The notes below the pieces were generated by a model. The model made no database searches and had not been told where the DNA came from. It saw only the letters and a program-made list of their open reading frames with translations. Positions 1 through 6,779 of a stretch of 27,008 nt of DNA are shown piece by piece. How positions within the stretch are numbered: position 1 is the stretch's first letter; every line of letters starts with the position of its first letter. Both the position numbers and the translations under genes were made by a program. This DNA is from Nitrospirota bacterium (GTDB lineage: Bacteria > Nitrospirota_A > Leptospirillia > Leptospirillales > Leptospirillaceae), in assembly GCA_021795275.1 (NCBI GenBank), contig JAJYPO010000011.1, forward strand, positions 1 to 27,008, in the 5' to 3' direction.

Positions 1-330
1 CCAGATTTTCTGGGAAAAGACAAGATGCTGGAAAAGAGGGAAGAGGCAGGAAGGGAGCGTCTGACAGGATTTGTTTTGCTCGAACGGGGAATTCCCAGGA
101 CTCACTGCCCCGTCCTCGACCCCTCAACCGGCCTTCAGGTCGGAGAGGTGACTTCGGGCGCCCACTCGCCCCGGGTGGGGGGAGGGTTCGGACTGGCTTA
201 CATGGATCCAGTTTTTCTCAGGGAGTTCGAGCAGGGCAAGGAGGCCGGGATCGAGATTCACGGCAAGACCCATCGGGCCCGGATTCATGATCGGCCCTTT
301 TGGGCCGGAGGCCTGTCAGAAAAGAAATAG
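1..330 (+). CDS. gcvT: Aminomethyltransferase GcvT (glycine cleavage T-protein), 3' part only
   Basis: This is the C-terminal 109 codons of a T-protein; the 5' part lies outside the window. T-protein takes the aminomethyl group from lipoylated H-protein and, with tetrahydrofolate, yields methylene-THF and ammonia in the cytoplasm. The visible part is the C-terminal barrel domain of the family. It includes an RERLTGFVLLERGIPRT segment, the hallmark GEVTSGAHSP (usually VTSGTxSP) and a closing segment with HGKTHRARIHDRPFW, equivalent to the family's final strand ending in PF. The frame is open from base 1 and stops at TAG 328-330. gcvH follows 44 bases later, so the gcvT-H-PA-PB order is that of a normal gcv operon. 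The identity is secure; completeness of the gene cannot be judged. Confidence 0.93.
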   Translation, partial: PDFLGKDKMLEKREEAGRERLTGFVLLERGIPRTHCPVLDPSTGLQVGEVTSGAHSPRVGGGFGLAYMDPVFLREFEQGKEAGIEIHGKTHRARIHDRPFWAGGLSEKK

Positions 331-361
331 TGAGCAGGCATGTCGAACGGAACAGCAGATC

Positions 362-367
362 AAGGAG
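362..367 (+). promoter_or_regulatory. Shine-Dalgarno AAGGAG that fixes the GTG start of gcvH
   Basis: AAGGAG lies 7 bases before GTG 375. It favours the GTG start over the in-frame ATG at 300 inside gcvT. Confidence 0.8.
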
Positions 368-374
368 TGGAAAA

Positions 375-773
375 GTGAGTTCAGAACGGCGCTATACCCC
401 GACCCATGAGTGGATCCAGTCCGTTGGTGATCCTTTTAGGATGCGTGTCGGGATTACGGATTTTGCCCAGAAAGAGATCACCGACGTCGTCTTTGTCGAG
501 CTTCCAAAAATCGGAAAGAAGGTCCCCCGGGGTGCCGAAGCGGCGATCATCGAGTCGGTGAAGGCAGCCTTTTCGATCTATGCCCCCATGGGGGGGGAGA
601 TTGTGGGGATCAACAGTGCGATCGAGTCAAATCCTGCCCTCGTCAACGCGGATCCCTACGGAGCCGGGTGGCTCTTCGAACTCAAGGTCGACAACGCCTC
701 GGAATGGAGTTCGCTTCTCGACGAAAACGGCTACCGGGCGCATCTGTCCTCCGGATCCGTCGGGGGGCACTGA
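375..773 (+). CDS. gcvH: Glycine cleavage system H protein (lipoyl carrier)
   Basis: GcvH (132 residues) shuttles the aminomethyl intermediate between the P and T proteins on a lipoyl arm. The N-terminal YTPTHEW motif and the lipoylation site in IIESVKAAFSIYAP are clear; Lys63 is the acceptor, matching the usual position near 64. I chose GTG 375 because AAGGAG at 362-367 sits 7 bases upstream and the protein then starts MSSERRYTPTHEW, as expected for the family. An in-frame ATG at 300 would add 25 unrelated residues and overlap gcvT. The stop at 771-773 is 4 bases before gcvPA, implying one transcript and probably translational coupling. A lipoate/octanoate transferase gene lies at the end of the same gene run, which fits the need to modify Lys63. 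Confidence 0.96.
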   Translation: MSSERRYTPTHEWIQSVGDPFRMRVGITDFAQKEITDVVFVELPKIGKKVPRGAEAAIIESVKAAFSIYAPMGGEIVGINSAIESNPALVNADPYGAGWLFELKVDNASEWSSLLDENGYRAHLSSGSVGGH

Positions 774-777
774 TCCG

Positions 778-2142
778 ATGGCCGATTTCATTCCGCACAC
801 CGAGACAGAGACCAGGGAGATGCTATCCCTCCTTGGCCTGGACACTCTCGAGGATCTTCTCTCTGTCTACTCCCATTCGATGGCGGCCTTTTCTCCTCCC
901 GATCTGTCTTCATTGGGGGGTGGGCAGGACGAGCGGACTCTCATGGAGTGGTTTTCGTCCCGAGGAGACCGGAATCTGCCGGCTTCCCGAGTTGTGGTTT
1001 TTCGGGGGGCGGGAGCCTATGACCACTTTATTCCCGCCGGGGTCTCCGCCCTGGTCGGAAGGGGCGAGTTCCTGACCTCCTACACTCCATATCAGCCGGA
1101 GGCATCCCAAGGACTCCTGCAAGCCATTTTCGAGTTTCAGACCGCCATTGCAAGGCTCTATGGCATGGACCTGGCGAACGCCTCCCTGTACGACGGGGCG
1201 ACAGCCATGGCCGAGGCCGTACTCGTGGCCGTCCGGGAAACCGAGAGGTCTGTGGTTCTCCTTTCCGAAGGAATCGACCCGGAATGCCGGTCTGTGGTGG
1301 AGACCTATCTCGAGGGGATGTCTGTCCGGGTGGAAATCGTTCCTCTGGAGGGGGGGACGACCCCCTATTCCCGTCTCGCGGGCCGCGTCGGGCCGGATGT
1401 CGCATGCTTTGTCGGATCCACGCCGACCTTTCTGGGGGCGGTCGATCAATTCGACGGGGTCTCCGATCTCCTTCATGGGGTGGGGGCTCTTTTCATCATT
1501 CACGCCAATCCTCATTCTCTGGCCCTTCTGAAATCCCCGGGAGAATGGGGGGCTGATCTTGCCTCGGGAGAGGGGCAGCCTCTGGGGCTTCCACTGTCTT
1601 CCGGCGGGCCCTATCTCGGACTTCTCTCCTCCAGGAAAAAATTTGTCCGTCGCATTCCGGGCCGTTTGGCAGGGCTGACGAAGGATCGGGAGGGCCGTCC
1701 GTGTTTCGTTCTGACCCTTCAGGCCCGGGAGCAGCACATACGTCGCGAAAAGGCCAACTCGAACATCTGCAGCAACGAAACCCTTCTGGCGTTGCAGGCT
1801 CTGGTCTACCTGTCCCTTCTCGGCCCGGGCGGACTCCGGAGGGCCGCATCAGGCTCGTGGTCCAACGCCCATGACCTCTGCGCCAGGCTCCAGACAATAC
1901 CGGGGATCTCCCTCATCAACCCGGAGGCCGACTTTTTTCACGAATTCGTTTCGGAGCTTCCCGTGGACGCCGACGATTTGAGCCGACATCTTCTGGCTGA
2001 GGGCATTCTCGGGGGGCTTCCTCTCGGAGGTCTCCTGGGACCTTCCTGGAGCCGGAGAATGCTTTGGTGCGCCACCGAACTTCGAACAGAGGCCGAGATT
2101 GCGCGGACCGTCGAGATCGTTCGGCTCTATCTTGAAAAATGA
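778..2142 (+). CDS. gcvPA: Glycine dehydrogenase (decarboxylating) subunit 1
   Basis: This 454-residue protein is the alpha subunit of the split P-protein. Together with GcvPB it decarboxylates glycine and loads the aminomethyl group onto lipoyl-GcvH. Family hallmarks run in order: an N-terminal FIPHTETE...MLSLLG segment, FRGAGAYDHFIPAGVSAL, EFLTSYTPYQPEASQG, an FEFQTAIARLYGMDLANASLYDGATAMAEA block, and near the C-terminus SNICSNETLLAL followed by LLGPGGL. The PLP lysine is not expected here because it resides in GcvPB. ATG 778 begins MADFIPHTE, as in homologues; longer in-frame starts would run into gcvH. Two-gene P-proteins are typical of Gram-positives, Thermus and several deep lineages, unlike the fused GcvP of enteric bacteria. 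Confidence 0.95.
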   Translation: MADFIPHTETETREMLSLLGLDTLEDLLSVYSHSMAAFSPPDLSSLGGGQDERTLMEWFSSRGDRNLPASRVVVFRGAGAYDHFIPAGVSALVGRGEFLTSYTPYQPEASQGLLQAIFEFQTAIARLYGMDLANASLYDGATAMAEAVLVAVRETERSVVLLSEGIDPECRSVVETYLEGMSVRVEIVPLEGGTTPYSRLAGRVGPDVACFVGSTPTFLGAVDQFDGVSDLLHGVGALFIIHANPHSLALLKSPGEWGADLASGEGQPLGLPLSSGGPYLGLLSSRKKFVRRIPGRLAGLTKDREGRPCFVLTLQAREQHIRREKANSNICSNETLLALQALVYLSLLGPGGLRRAASGSWSNAHDLCARLQTIPGISLINPEADFFHEFVSELPVDADDLSRHLLAEGILGGLPLGGLLGPSWSRRMLWCATELRTEAEIARTVEIVRLYLEK

Positions 2143-2174
2143 CGTTTTTTACATAATGCGAGGATAAAAGAGCG

Positions 2175-3677
2175 ATGTCCCTTGAATTGTCCGGTGGCGA
2201 GGAGTCTGGATCGATGAGACCCCCCATGGAACCCACCCTCTGGCAGAAAAGCCGTCCGGGAGCCCGTGGGGTTTTCCCTCCGGGAATCTCTCCGGAAGCT
2301 CTTGACGGCCGCTGTCCCGAACAGATCAGACGGAAATCCCCTCTTGCGCTCCCTGAGTTGTCGGAGCTTGACGTGGTCCGTCACTTCACCCGTCTGTCCC
2401 ATTTGAATCGGGGGGTCGACACCCATTTTTATCCCCTCGGCTCCTGTACGATGAAATACAATCCCAAAATCATGGACAGGATTTCTGAAATCACGGGATT
2501 CCGCGATCTCCATCCGAGGACCGGGCCGGAAGGGATGCAGGGCTTGCTGGAGGTCCTTCACACGCTCGAGGAGTCATTGGGACATCTCCTCGGGATGGAG
2601 GCCGTGACCCTTGCCCCGGCTGCCGGGGCCCATGGGGAGCTGACCGGGATTTTGATCGCAAGACGCTATTTCGAGTCGAAGGGGGACCGGGGCCGGACGG
2701 AAATCCTGATTCCTGATTCGGCGCACGGCACCAATCCTGCCAGCGCGGCCATGGGCGGATTTACCGTTCGCGTTCTTCCCTCCGGGAGCGACGGGGGGGT
2801 GGATCTGGGCCATCTCGCGGAAACCCTGTCAGAGAAAACGGCGCTCGTGATGATGACCGTTCCGAGCACGCTGGGCATTTTCGAAAAGGATCTTCTCAAG
2901 ATGGTGGCCATGGTCAAGGATTCCGGGGCACTCCTTTATATGGACGGTGCCAATTTCAATGCCTTCATCGGACTTCTCCGGCCCGGCGACCTCGGATTCG
3001 ACATCGTCCATATCAACACCCACAAGACCCTGGCCACCCCGCACGGGGGAGGTGGGCCAGGCTCCGGCCCGGTCGGTGTCAAGGCCCACCTTGCGCCTTT
3101 TCTACCTTCTCCCCGCATCAGAAAAGAGGGAGAACGCTATTCCCTGGTCTCTCCCGAAACCTCCATAGGGCCGATACGTTCATTCATCGGCTCTACGCTC
3201 GTACTTTTGCGGGCGCTCGGATATTTGAGGATGCTTGGAGGGGAGGGTGTCCGGCGGGTGGCCCTTTACGCCCTTCTCAACGCAAATTATCTCCGGGCAC
3301 GCCTTTCCGGGACCCTCCCGAGAACCGGGTCGGGGCTTTGCGCCCATGAGTTTGTCCTTTCGGCCAAAGAGCTGGGAGCCGAAGGGCTTCATGCTTCGGA
3401 TCTGGCCAAAGAGATACTCGATGCCGGCTATTACGCCCCAACCATCTCCTTTCCCCTCATTGTTCCGGAGGCACTGATGATCGAGCCGACGGAGACGGAG
3501 TCAAAGGAGACACTCGACCGTTTTGCCGAAGACTTCCGAAGGATTGTCGACTTGGCCCGGAGCAATCCGTCAAGGATCAAGGAGGCCCCCCGCCGAACGC
3601 CCGTGGCGAGGCCCGATGAAGTGGCTGCGGCCCGGGATCCGGTCCTCACCGATCCGGCATCCCTTCACCTTTCCTGA
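2175..3677 (+). CDS. gcvPB: Glycine dehydrogenase (decarboxylating) subunit 2
   Basis: This PLP-binding beta subunit of the split P-protein is up to 500 residues. Family signatures include THFYPLGSCTMKYNPK, LAPAAGAHGELTG, DSAHGTNPASAAMGGF and INTHKTLATPHGGGGPG. Lys284 of the HKT motif is the predicted PLP Schiff-base lysine. The start is uncertain. ATG 2175 has GAGGA 10 bases upstream, but the first 13 residues look unlike the family. ATG 2214 has GAGGAG (2199-2204) 9 bases upstream and would give 487 residues, close to the usual length; ATG 2226 is also possible. The gap to gcvPA is 32 bases if 2175 is used. The C-terminal extension after residue 460 is arginine-rich and variable in the family. 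Confidence 0.95.
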   Translation: MSLELSGGEESGSMRPPMEPTLWQKSRPGARGVFPPGISPEALDGRCPEQIRRKSPLALPELSELDVVRHFTRLSHLNRGVDTHFYPLGSCTMKYNPKIMDRISEITGFRDLHPRTGPEGMQGLLEVLHTLEESLGHLLGMEAVTLAPAAGAHGELTGILIARRYFESKGDRGRTEILIPDSAHGTNPASAAMGGFTVRVLPSGSDGGVDLGHLAETLSEKTALVMMTVPSTLGIFEKDLLKMVAMVKDSGALLYMDGANFNAFIGLLRPGDLGFDIVHINTHKTLATPHGGGGPGSGPVGVKAHLAPFLPSPRIRKEGERYSLVSPETSIGPIRSFIGSTLVLLRALGYLRMLGGEGVRRVALYALLNANYLRARLSGTLPRTGSGLCAHEFVLSAKELGAEGLHASDLAKEILDAGYYAPTISFPLIVPEALMIEPTETESKETLDRFAEDFRRIVDLARSNPSRIKEAPRRTPVARPDEVAAARDPVLTDPASLHLS

Positions 3678-3699
3678 CAAGCCGGAGGGGAATCCGCCG

Positions 3700-4407
3700 A
3701 TGTCGAAGGATCCGGGGACTCCTTCGGACCGCTGGGTCCTGCTCGTCGACGGAGCCGGGTCATCTTCCGGGCAGATGGCACGCGACAGAGAGATCACCAC
3801 CCTGGTAAGGCCCGGGCGGAGGGGAATTCTCCGGGTTTTTCGGATCTCCACTGGGGCTACGGTCGGGCGGACATGGTCAGGAACCATCCCGCCGGAATGG
3901 GGAGTGCCCCCGGAATCAGTGGCCGTCCGTCAGACAGGTGGAGGTGCCGTTCTTCACGGAATGGATCTCTGCCTCTCCCTGTTTTTTCCGCGTTACGCCC
4001 TTCCGCCTGGTCCAGGAAACTGGACCCTTTTCTACGAAAGACTCCACGCCGCTTTCGCTGACTTCCTCCTTTGGTGCGGGCACCCGACGACAATGGAGCT
4101 CCGGTGTTCCTCGATAACACCCGCCGACAACACCCCCTCAAAAACAACCAACGGATCTTTTTGTTTTCGGGAGACCGTCCGTGGAGACCTGATGCTGAAA
4201 AGCGCCAAGGTCCTTGGTGGCGCATTGTCCATCGGACGGGCGGTGACTGTCTATCAGGGGTCTGTCCAGATCCCCGGGCAAAGTCCGGAAGTCTTGTCAG
4301 GCCTCTTCGAAGAGTGGTATTGTTCGATAGGTAGGCAGAGGATCGATAGGGCTTTGTTGATAAAGGAGAAAGCCATTGGGACAGATGGATCCCTTTGTCC
4401 GGATTGA
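3700..4407 (+). CDS. LipM/LplA-family octanoyl/lipoyl transferase
   Basis: This 235-residue protein belongs to the biotin/lipoate protein ligase fold family (LplA/LipM/LipL). It has VRQTGGGAVLHG at residues 76-87, equivalent to the RRxTGGGAVxH acyl-binding motif. It also has an SFCFRETVRGDLML segment with Cys155 where LipM-type octanoyltransferases carry their catalytic cysteine, followed by AKVLGGAL with conserved Lys170 and a YQGSVQI strand matching the family LQHGSI motif. By family knowledge LipM moves octanoate from acyl-carrier protein to the GcvH lysine; LplA ligases lack the cysteine. The position 22 bases after gcvPB makes GcvH the likely target. ATG 3700 is chosen for GGAGGGG at 3684-3690. 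At 235 residues it is shorter than typical LipM (about 280). The GGAL in place of GSAQ is a variation. LipM-like versus ligase activity is inference. Confidence 0.82.
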   Translation: MSKDPGTPSDRWVLLVDGAGSSSGQMARDREITTLVRPGRRGILRVFRISTGATVGRTWSGTIPPEWGVPPESVAVRQTGGGAVLHGMDLCLSLFFPRYALPPGPGNWTLFYERLHAAFADFLLWCGHPTTMELRCSSITPADNTPSKTTNGSFCFRETVRGDLMLKSAKVLGGALSIGRAVTVYQGSVQIPGQSPEVLSGLFEEWYCSIGRQRIDRALLIKEKAIGTDGSLCPD

Positions 4408-4750
4408 GCTGACCAAGGAGCCTACCCCACCCTCGGAGCCGTTGGCGGTCGACGTTCACGATTCCCAGGGGAGACTAGTCGTTCGGGCCGGGGAAAGAGT
4501 CACAACTTCCCTGATGGACCGCCTCAGAAAAATGGGGGTCCTGGAAATCTTCGTCACGACTTCGGAGGCTTCTTCCGCCGATTTCTGGCTTCGCTGGGGG
4601 GAAGATTGGCTTCGGATGGCAAGGAGCCGACTTCTCCTTGTGACTCCCGAGTCGGGAGTTCCGAAAGAGATGCTCGACCGTTTTGACGGAGCGCTTGAAA
4701 AAGCCATAAAGGAGACGGTCCGACAAAGGATTCGGTCCATGGAGCCTTGA
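4376..4750 (+). CDS. Small protein resembling the N-terminal module of HD-GYP/HDOD proteins; function unknown
   Basis: This 124-residue protein has no recognised catalytic motif. Residues about 20-60 (PLAVDVHDSQGRLVVRAGE, then VTTSLMDRLRKMGVLEIFV) resemble the short beta-alpha module found before many HD-GYP phosphodiesterase domains ('D.G.LL..G..LT...l..L...GI..v.V'). The remainder is helical and charged, with no HD, GYP or transmembrane segment. I chose TTG 4376 because AAGGAG at 4363-4368 lies 7 bases upstream; ATG 4385 would be 16 bases away. It overlaps the acyltransferase gene by 32 bases in another frame, so it is probably co-transcribed with the gcv genes. The next gene encodes an HDOD protein, so a joint signalling role is possible. 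The family resemblance is from memory only. Confidence 0.6.
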   Translation: MGQMDPFVRIELTKEPTPPSEPLAVDVHDSQGRLVVRAGERVTTSLMDRLRKMGVLEIFVTTSEASSADFWLRWGEDWLRMARSRLLLVTPESGVPKEMLDRFDGALEKAIKETVRQRIRSMEP

Positions 4751-4768
4751 TGAAGAAGGGGGTCGATA

Positions 4769-4780
4769 ATCCCCGGGGAT
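4769..4780. repeat. 12-bp perfect palindrome ATCCCCGGGGAT
   Basis: A perfect 12-base palindrome lies in the 73-base gap between the small unknown gene and the HDOD gene. It could be a protein-binding dyad or chance; there is no U-tract, so it is not a terminator. Confidence 0.35.
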
Positions 4781-4823
4781 GCCGCTGGATTCCGGTATTC
4801 GGGAACAATTCGGAGAAAATTGC

Positions 4824-5699
4824 ATGACCCAGAACATCTCCTCTCCCCCGAACCCTTCTTCGCAGGGCCGACCTTCGACAGACAGGCTTTTCGAAAGAAT
4901 TTCCAGCATCGACCATCTGCCGACCCTTCCGGCCATCGTTCGGACGGCCCTCGCCTATCTGGACGACCCGGATGTCTCCATGGCCCGCCTGGCACGGATC
5001 ATCGAAGAAGACCAGTCGATGGCCGCCCGGATCCTGAAAGTGGCCAACTCTCCCTATTATGCGCGATCTGGAAAGATCGGAATGATCCGTGAAGCGATCC
5101 TACTCCTGGGGTTGAACGGAATTCGGGGTCTGATTCTTTCGATGTCCGTTCTTCAGCTTGTGGACGGCCGGGAGGGGGTGGTCAAGCTTTGGAAACATTC
5201 CTTTGCCGTTTCGATCCTGTCTCGGATCCTGGGTGAAAATCTCGCCGTTGGCCAGCCGGAGGACCTGGCTACGGCTGGGCTTCTCCACGACTTCGGGAAG
5301 GTGATCTACTATCTGGACTTCGAGCCCTGGATTCCCGAACTGATACGGAAGGATCCGGGAATTCCGGACTGGAGGTTCGAAGAGGATCTGTTCGGGGCGA
5401 GCCACGCCTTTGTCGGATTCCGGCTGGCCTATTTCTGGCACTTTCCCTCCTCGATCCGGGTTCCGATCGGATGGCATAACAACCCTTCGAAGGCTCCTTC
5501 CTATCAGCTTGAAACAGCGATCGTCGCTCTCGCGGACGGTCTCGCCTCCCTGGCCGGATTCGGTCTCGAAGAGGCTCCCTGTCCGGAGTCGACGATGTTC
5601 GATGCCCTGCGCTCTCTTGATCTGACGGATAAACAGCTGGAGGTTGTTCTTCAGCTTCTGATGGAGAACCTCCCCAAGCTGGAGGCTCCGGATTTCTGA
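4824..5699 (+). CDS. HDOD domain signalling protein
   Basis: The 291-residue protein is a single HDOD domain after a short low-complexity N-terminus. The domain opens at about residue 30 with RISSIDHLPTLPAIV, continues through LARIIEEDQSMAARILKVANSPYY and IREAILLLGLNGIRGLILS, and contains LLHDFGKVIYYL. His155-Asp156 sits in the place of the HD pair, although HDOD proteins generally lack the full metal-binding set of HD-GYP enzymes. It ends with an IGWHNNP motif typical of the family. HDOD proteins act in bacterial signalling, and some influence motility and c-di-GMP responses; that role here is inference from the nearby flagellar regulators. ATG 4824 is chosen because CGGAG at 4811-4815 precedes it by 8 bases; ATG 4779 upstream lacks a good ribosome site. 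Confidence 0.88.
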   Translation: MTQNISSPPNPSSQGRPSTDRLFERISSIDHLPTLPAIVRTALAYLDDPDVSMARLARIIEEDQSMAARILKVANSPYYARSGKIGMIREAILLLGLNGIRGLILSMSVLQLVDGREGVVKLWKHSFAVSILSRILGENLAVGQPEDLATAGLLHDFGKVIYYLDFEPWIPELIRKDPGIPDWRFEEDLFGASHAFVGFRLAYFWHFPSSIRVPIGWHNNPSKAPSYQLETAIVALADGLASLAGFGLEEAPCPESTMFDALRSLDLTDKQLEVVLQLLMENLPKLEAPDF

Positions 5700-5751
5700 T
5701 CATTCCTCGCCACGGAGCTCTACCGCTCCCGTCGACCGGGCGTCCTGCATC

Positions 5752-6711
5752 ATGGAAATCCTTGCCCCGGCCATGGACCGTGAGTTTGAGGACTGGGCCA
5801 TTCTTGTCGATCCCCCCCCAGTTCCCGAATGGACATTTTTCATGGAGTGGCTTTCCAGTGGGCGCCATGGAACCCTCGAATATCTTGAACGGACAGCATC
5901 GAGGCGGCGTTCGCTTTCCGATGGCTATCCGGGTTACCGGTCCCTCATATTCGGCCTTCTTCCCTACGACCCGCGCGCATTTTCTCCTGCCCCTGCCCAA
6001 GGTCAACTCGAGATCGCGCGCTATGCAGTGGGAGAGGACTATCATGTCCGTTTTGAAAAAGCTTTCGGGCGCGTTCTCTCGGAAATCTCACACCTGTTCC
6101 CTGCGGGGGAAAAAGCCCTGATCAAGCCGGATCACGGAAGCATCCTTGAAAAATCATACGCCCAGATGGCCGGCCTTGGCCGAATAGGAAAAAACACCCT
6201 TTTGATTCATCCCGGTCTTGGGTCCTGGTTCACCATCGGATCGCTTCTGCTGAAGACTCCCCTCCTCGAAAAAATCAGTCCTCTTTCTGGCCGGGATCCC
6301 TGTGGCACATGTTCCCGATGTCTTGAGGCCTGTCCGACAAATGCCTTTGATGCCCCCCATCTCCTTGATGCCCGAAGATGCCTGAGCTATCTTACGGTCG
6401 AACGGCCGGGAGAGGGTGATGCCACTCTGAGGAAGTCCTTGGGCGATCGGTGGCTGTTCGGTTGCGACCTCTGCCAGGAGGTCTGTCCTCATAACGCGGA
6501 GCATCCTTCAAGAAATTCGGGGGATGACATCTCTCGCTTCCTTTCGGGCGACGATCCCTCGGAGTCCGATATTCGCGCCTTCAGAGCAGCCCATGGGGCT
6601 CTTTCCAGGGTTTCGGTTCGTCGTCTCCTCGAGAGAGTCGCGGAGGCATCCCGGTTCAGAAAAGAGGCAAACGCTCCGGAGCATGGAGAAAAAGGGCCGA
6701 GTCCGATATAA
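5752..6711 (+). CDS. queG: Epoxyqueuosine reductase QueG, short form
   Basis: QueG reduces epoxyqueuosine to queuosine in tRNA wobble positions, using cobalamin and two [4Fe-4S] clusters. The 319-residue protein shows the N-terminal domain (GYPGYRSLIFGLLPYD), then KPDHGSILEKSYAQMAGLGRIGKNT with Asp127 at the place of the catalytic aspartate, then a ferredoxin-like domain. All eight cluster cysteines are visible: C184, C187, C190 and C194 (CGTCSRCLEACP), C210 (CLSYLT), and C238, C241 and C245 (CDLCQEVCP). The usual aromatic in GLGWxGKNT is Arg here. It is shorter than the roughly 380-residue enteric and Bacillus forms and ends about 75 residues after the last cysteine, so C-terminal helical repeats are reduced or missing. 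The ribosome site before ATG 5752 is weak; GGAG at 5714-5717 is too far upstream. It lies 52 bases after the HDOD gene. Confidence 0.93.
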   Translation: MEILAPAMDREFEDWAILVDPPPVPEWTFFMEWLSSGRHGTLEYLERTASRRRSLSDGYPGYRSLIFGLLPYDPRAFSPAPAQGQLEIARYAVGEDYHVRFEKAFGRVLSEISHLFPAGEKALIKPDHGSILEKSYAQMAGLGRIGKNTLLIHPGLGSWFTIGSLLLKTPLLEKISPLSGRDPCGTCSRCLEACPTNAFDAPHLLDARRCLSYLTVERPGEGDATLRKSLGDRWLFGCDLCQEVCPHNAEHPSRNSGDDISRFLSGDDPSESDIRAFRAAHGALSRVSVRRLLERVAEASRFRKEANAPEHGEKGPSPI

Positions 6712-6712
6712 T
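6684..6712 (+). promoter_or_regulatory. Candidate sigma-70 promoter at the 3' end of queG
   Basis: TATAAT at 6707-6712 is a perfect -10 box, and TGGAGA at 6684-6689 (4 of 6 to TTGACA) lies 17 bases upstream. Start of transcription would be near 6719, about 60 bases before the sigma-54 activator gene. The -10 overlaps the queG stop codon. A perfect TATAAT in DNA this GC-rich is unlikely but could be chance. Confidence 0.45.
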
Positions 6713-6779
6713 CTTGCGAAAATCCCCCCATCCGCATGAAAAGGCTGGAGGGGGCAATGTTGGACCCGAAGGAGAACCC

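Noticed and set aside
300..374. ATG 300 as a longer start for gcvH
   Set aside because: It overlaps gcvT, adds 25 residues unlike the family, and lacks a good ribosome site; GTG 375 has AAGGAG 7 bases upstream.
910..1737. Long antisense open frames over gcvPA and elsewhere (also 8352-9467, 11661-13058, 13780-15042, 26161-27003)
   Set aside because: Their translations are Arg/Gly/Pro-rich without domains and mirror well-identified plus-strand genes; typical GC-rich shadows.
2132..2157. AT-rich promoter-like sequence between gcvPA and gcvPB (TTGAAA ... CATAAT)
   Set aside because: The spacer is only 14 bases; an internal promoter is possible but not supported.
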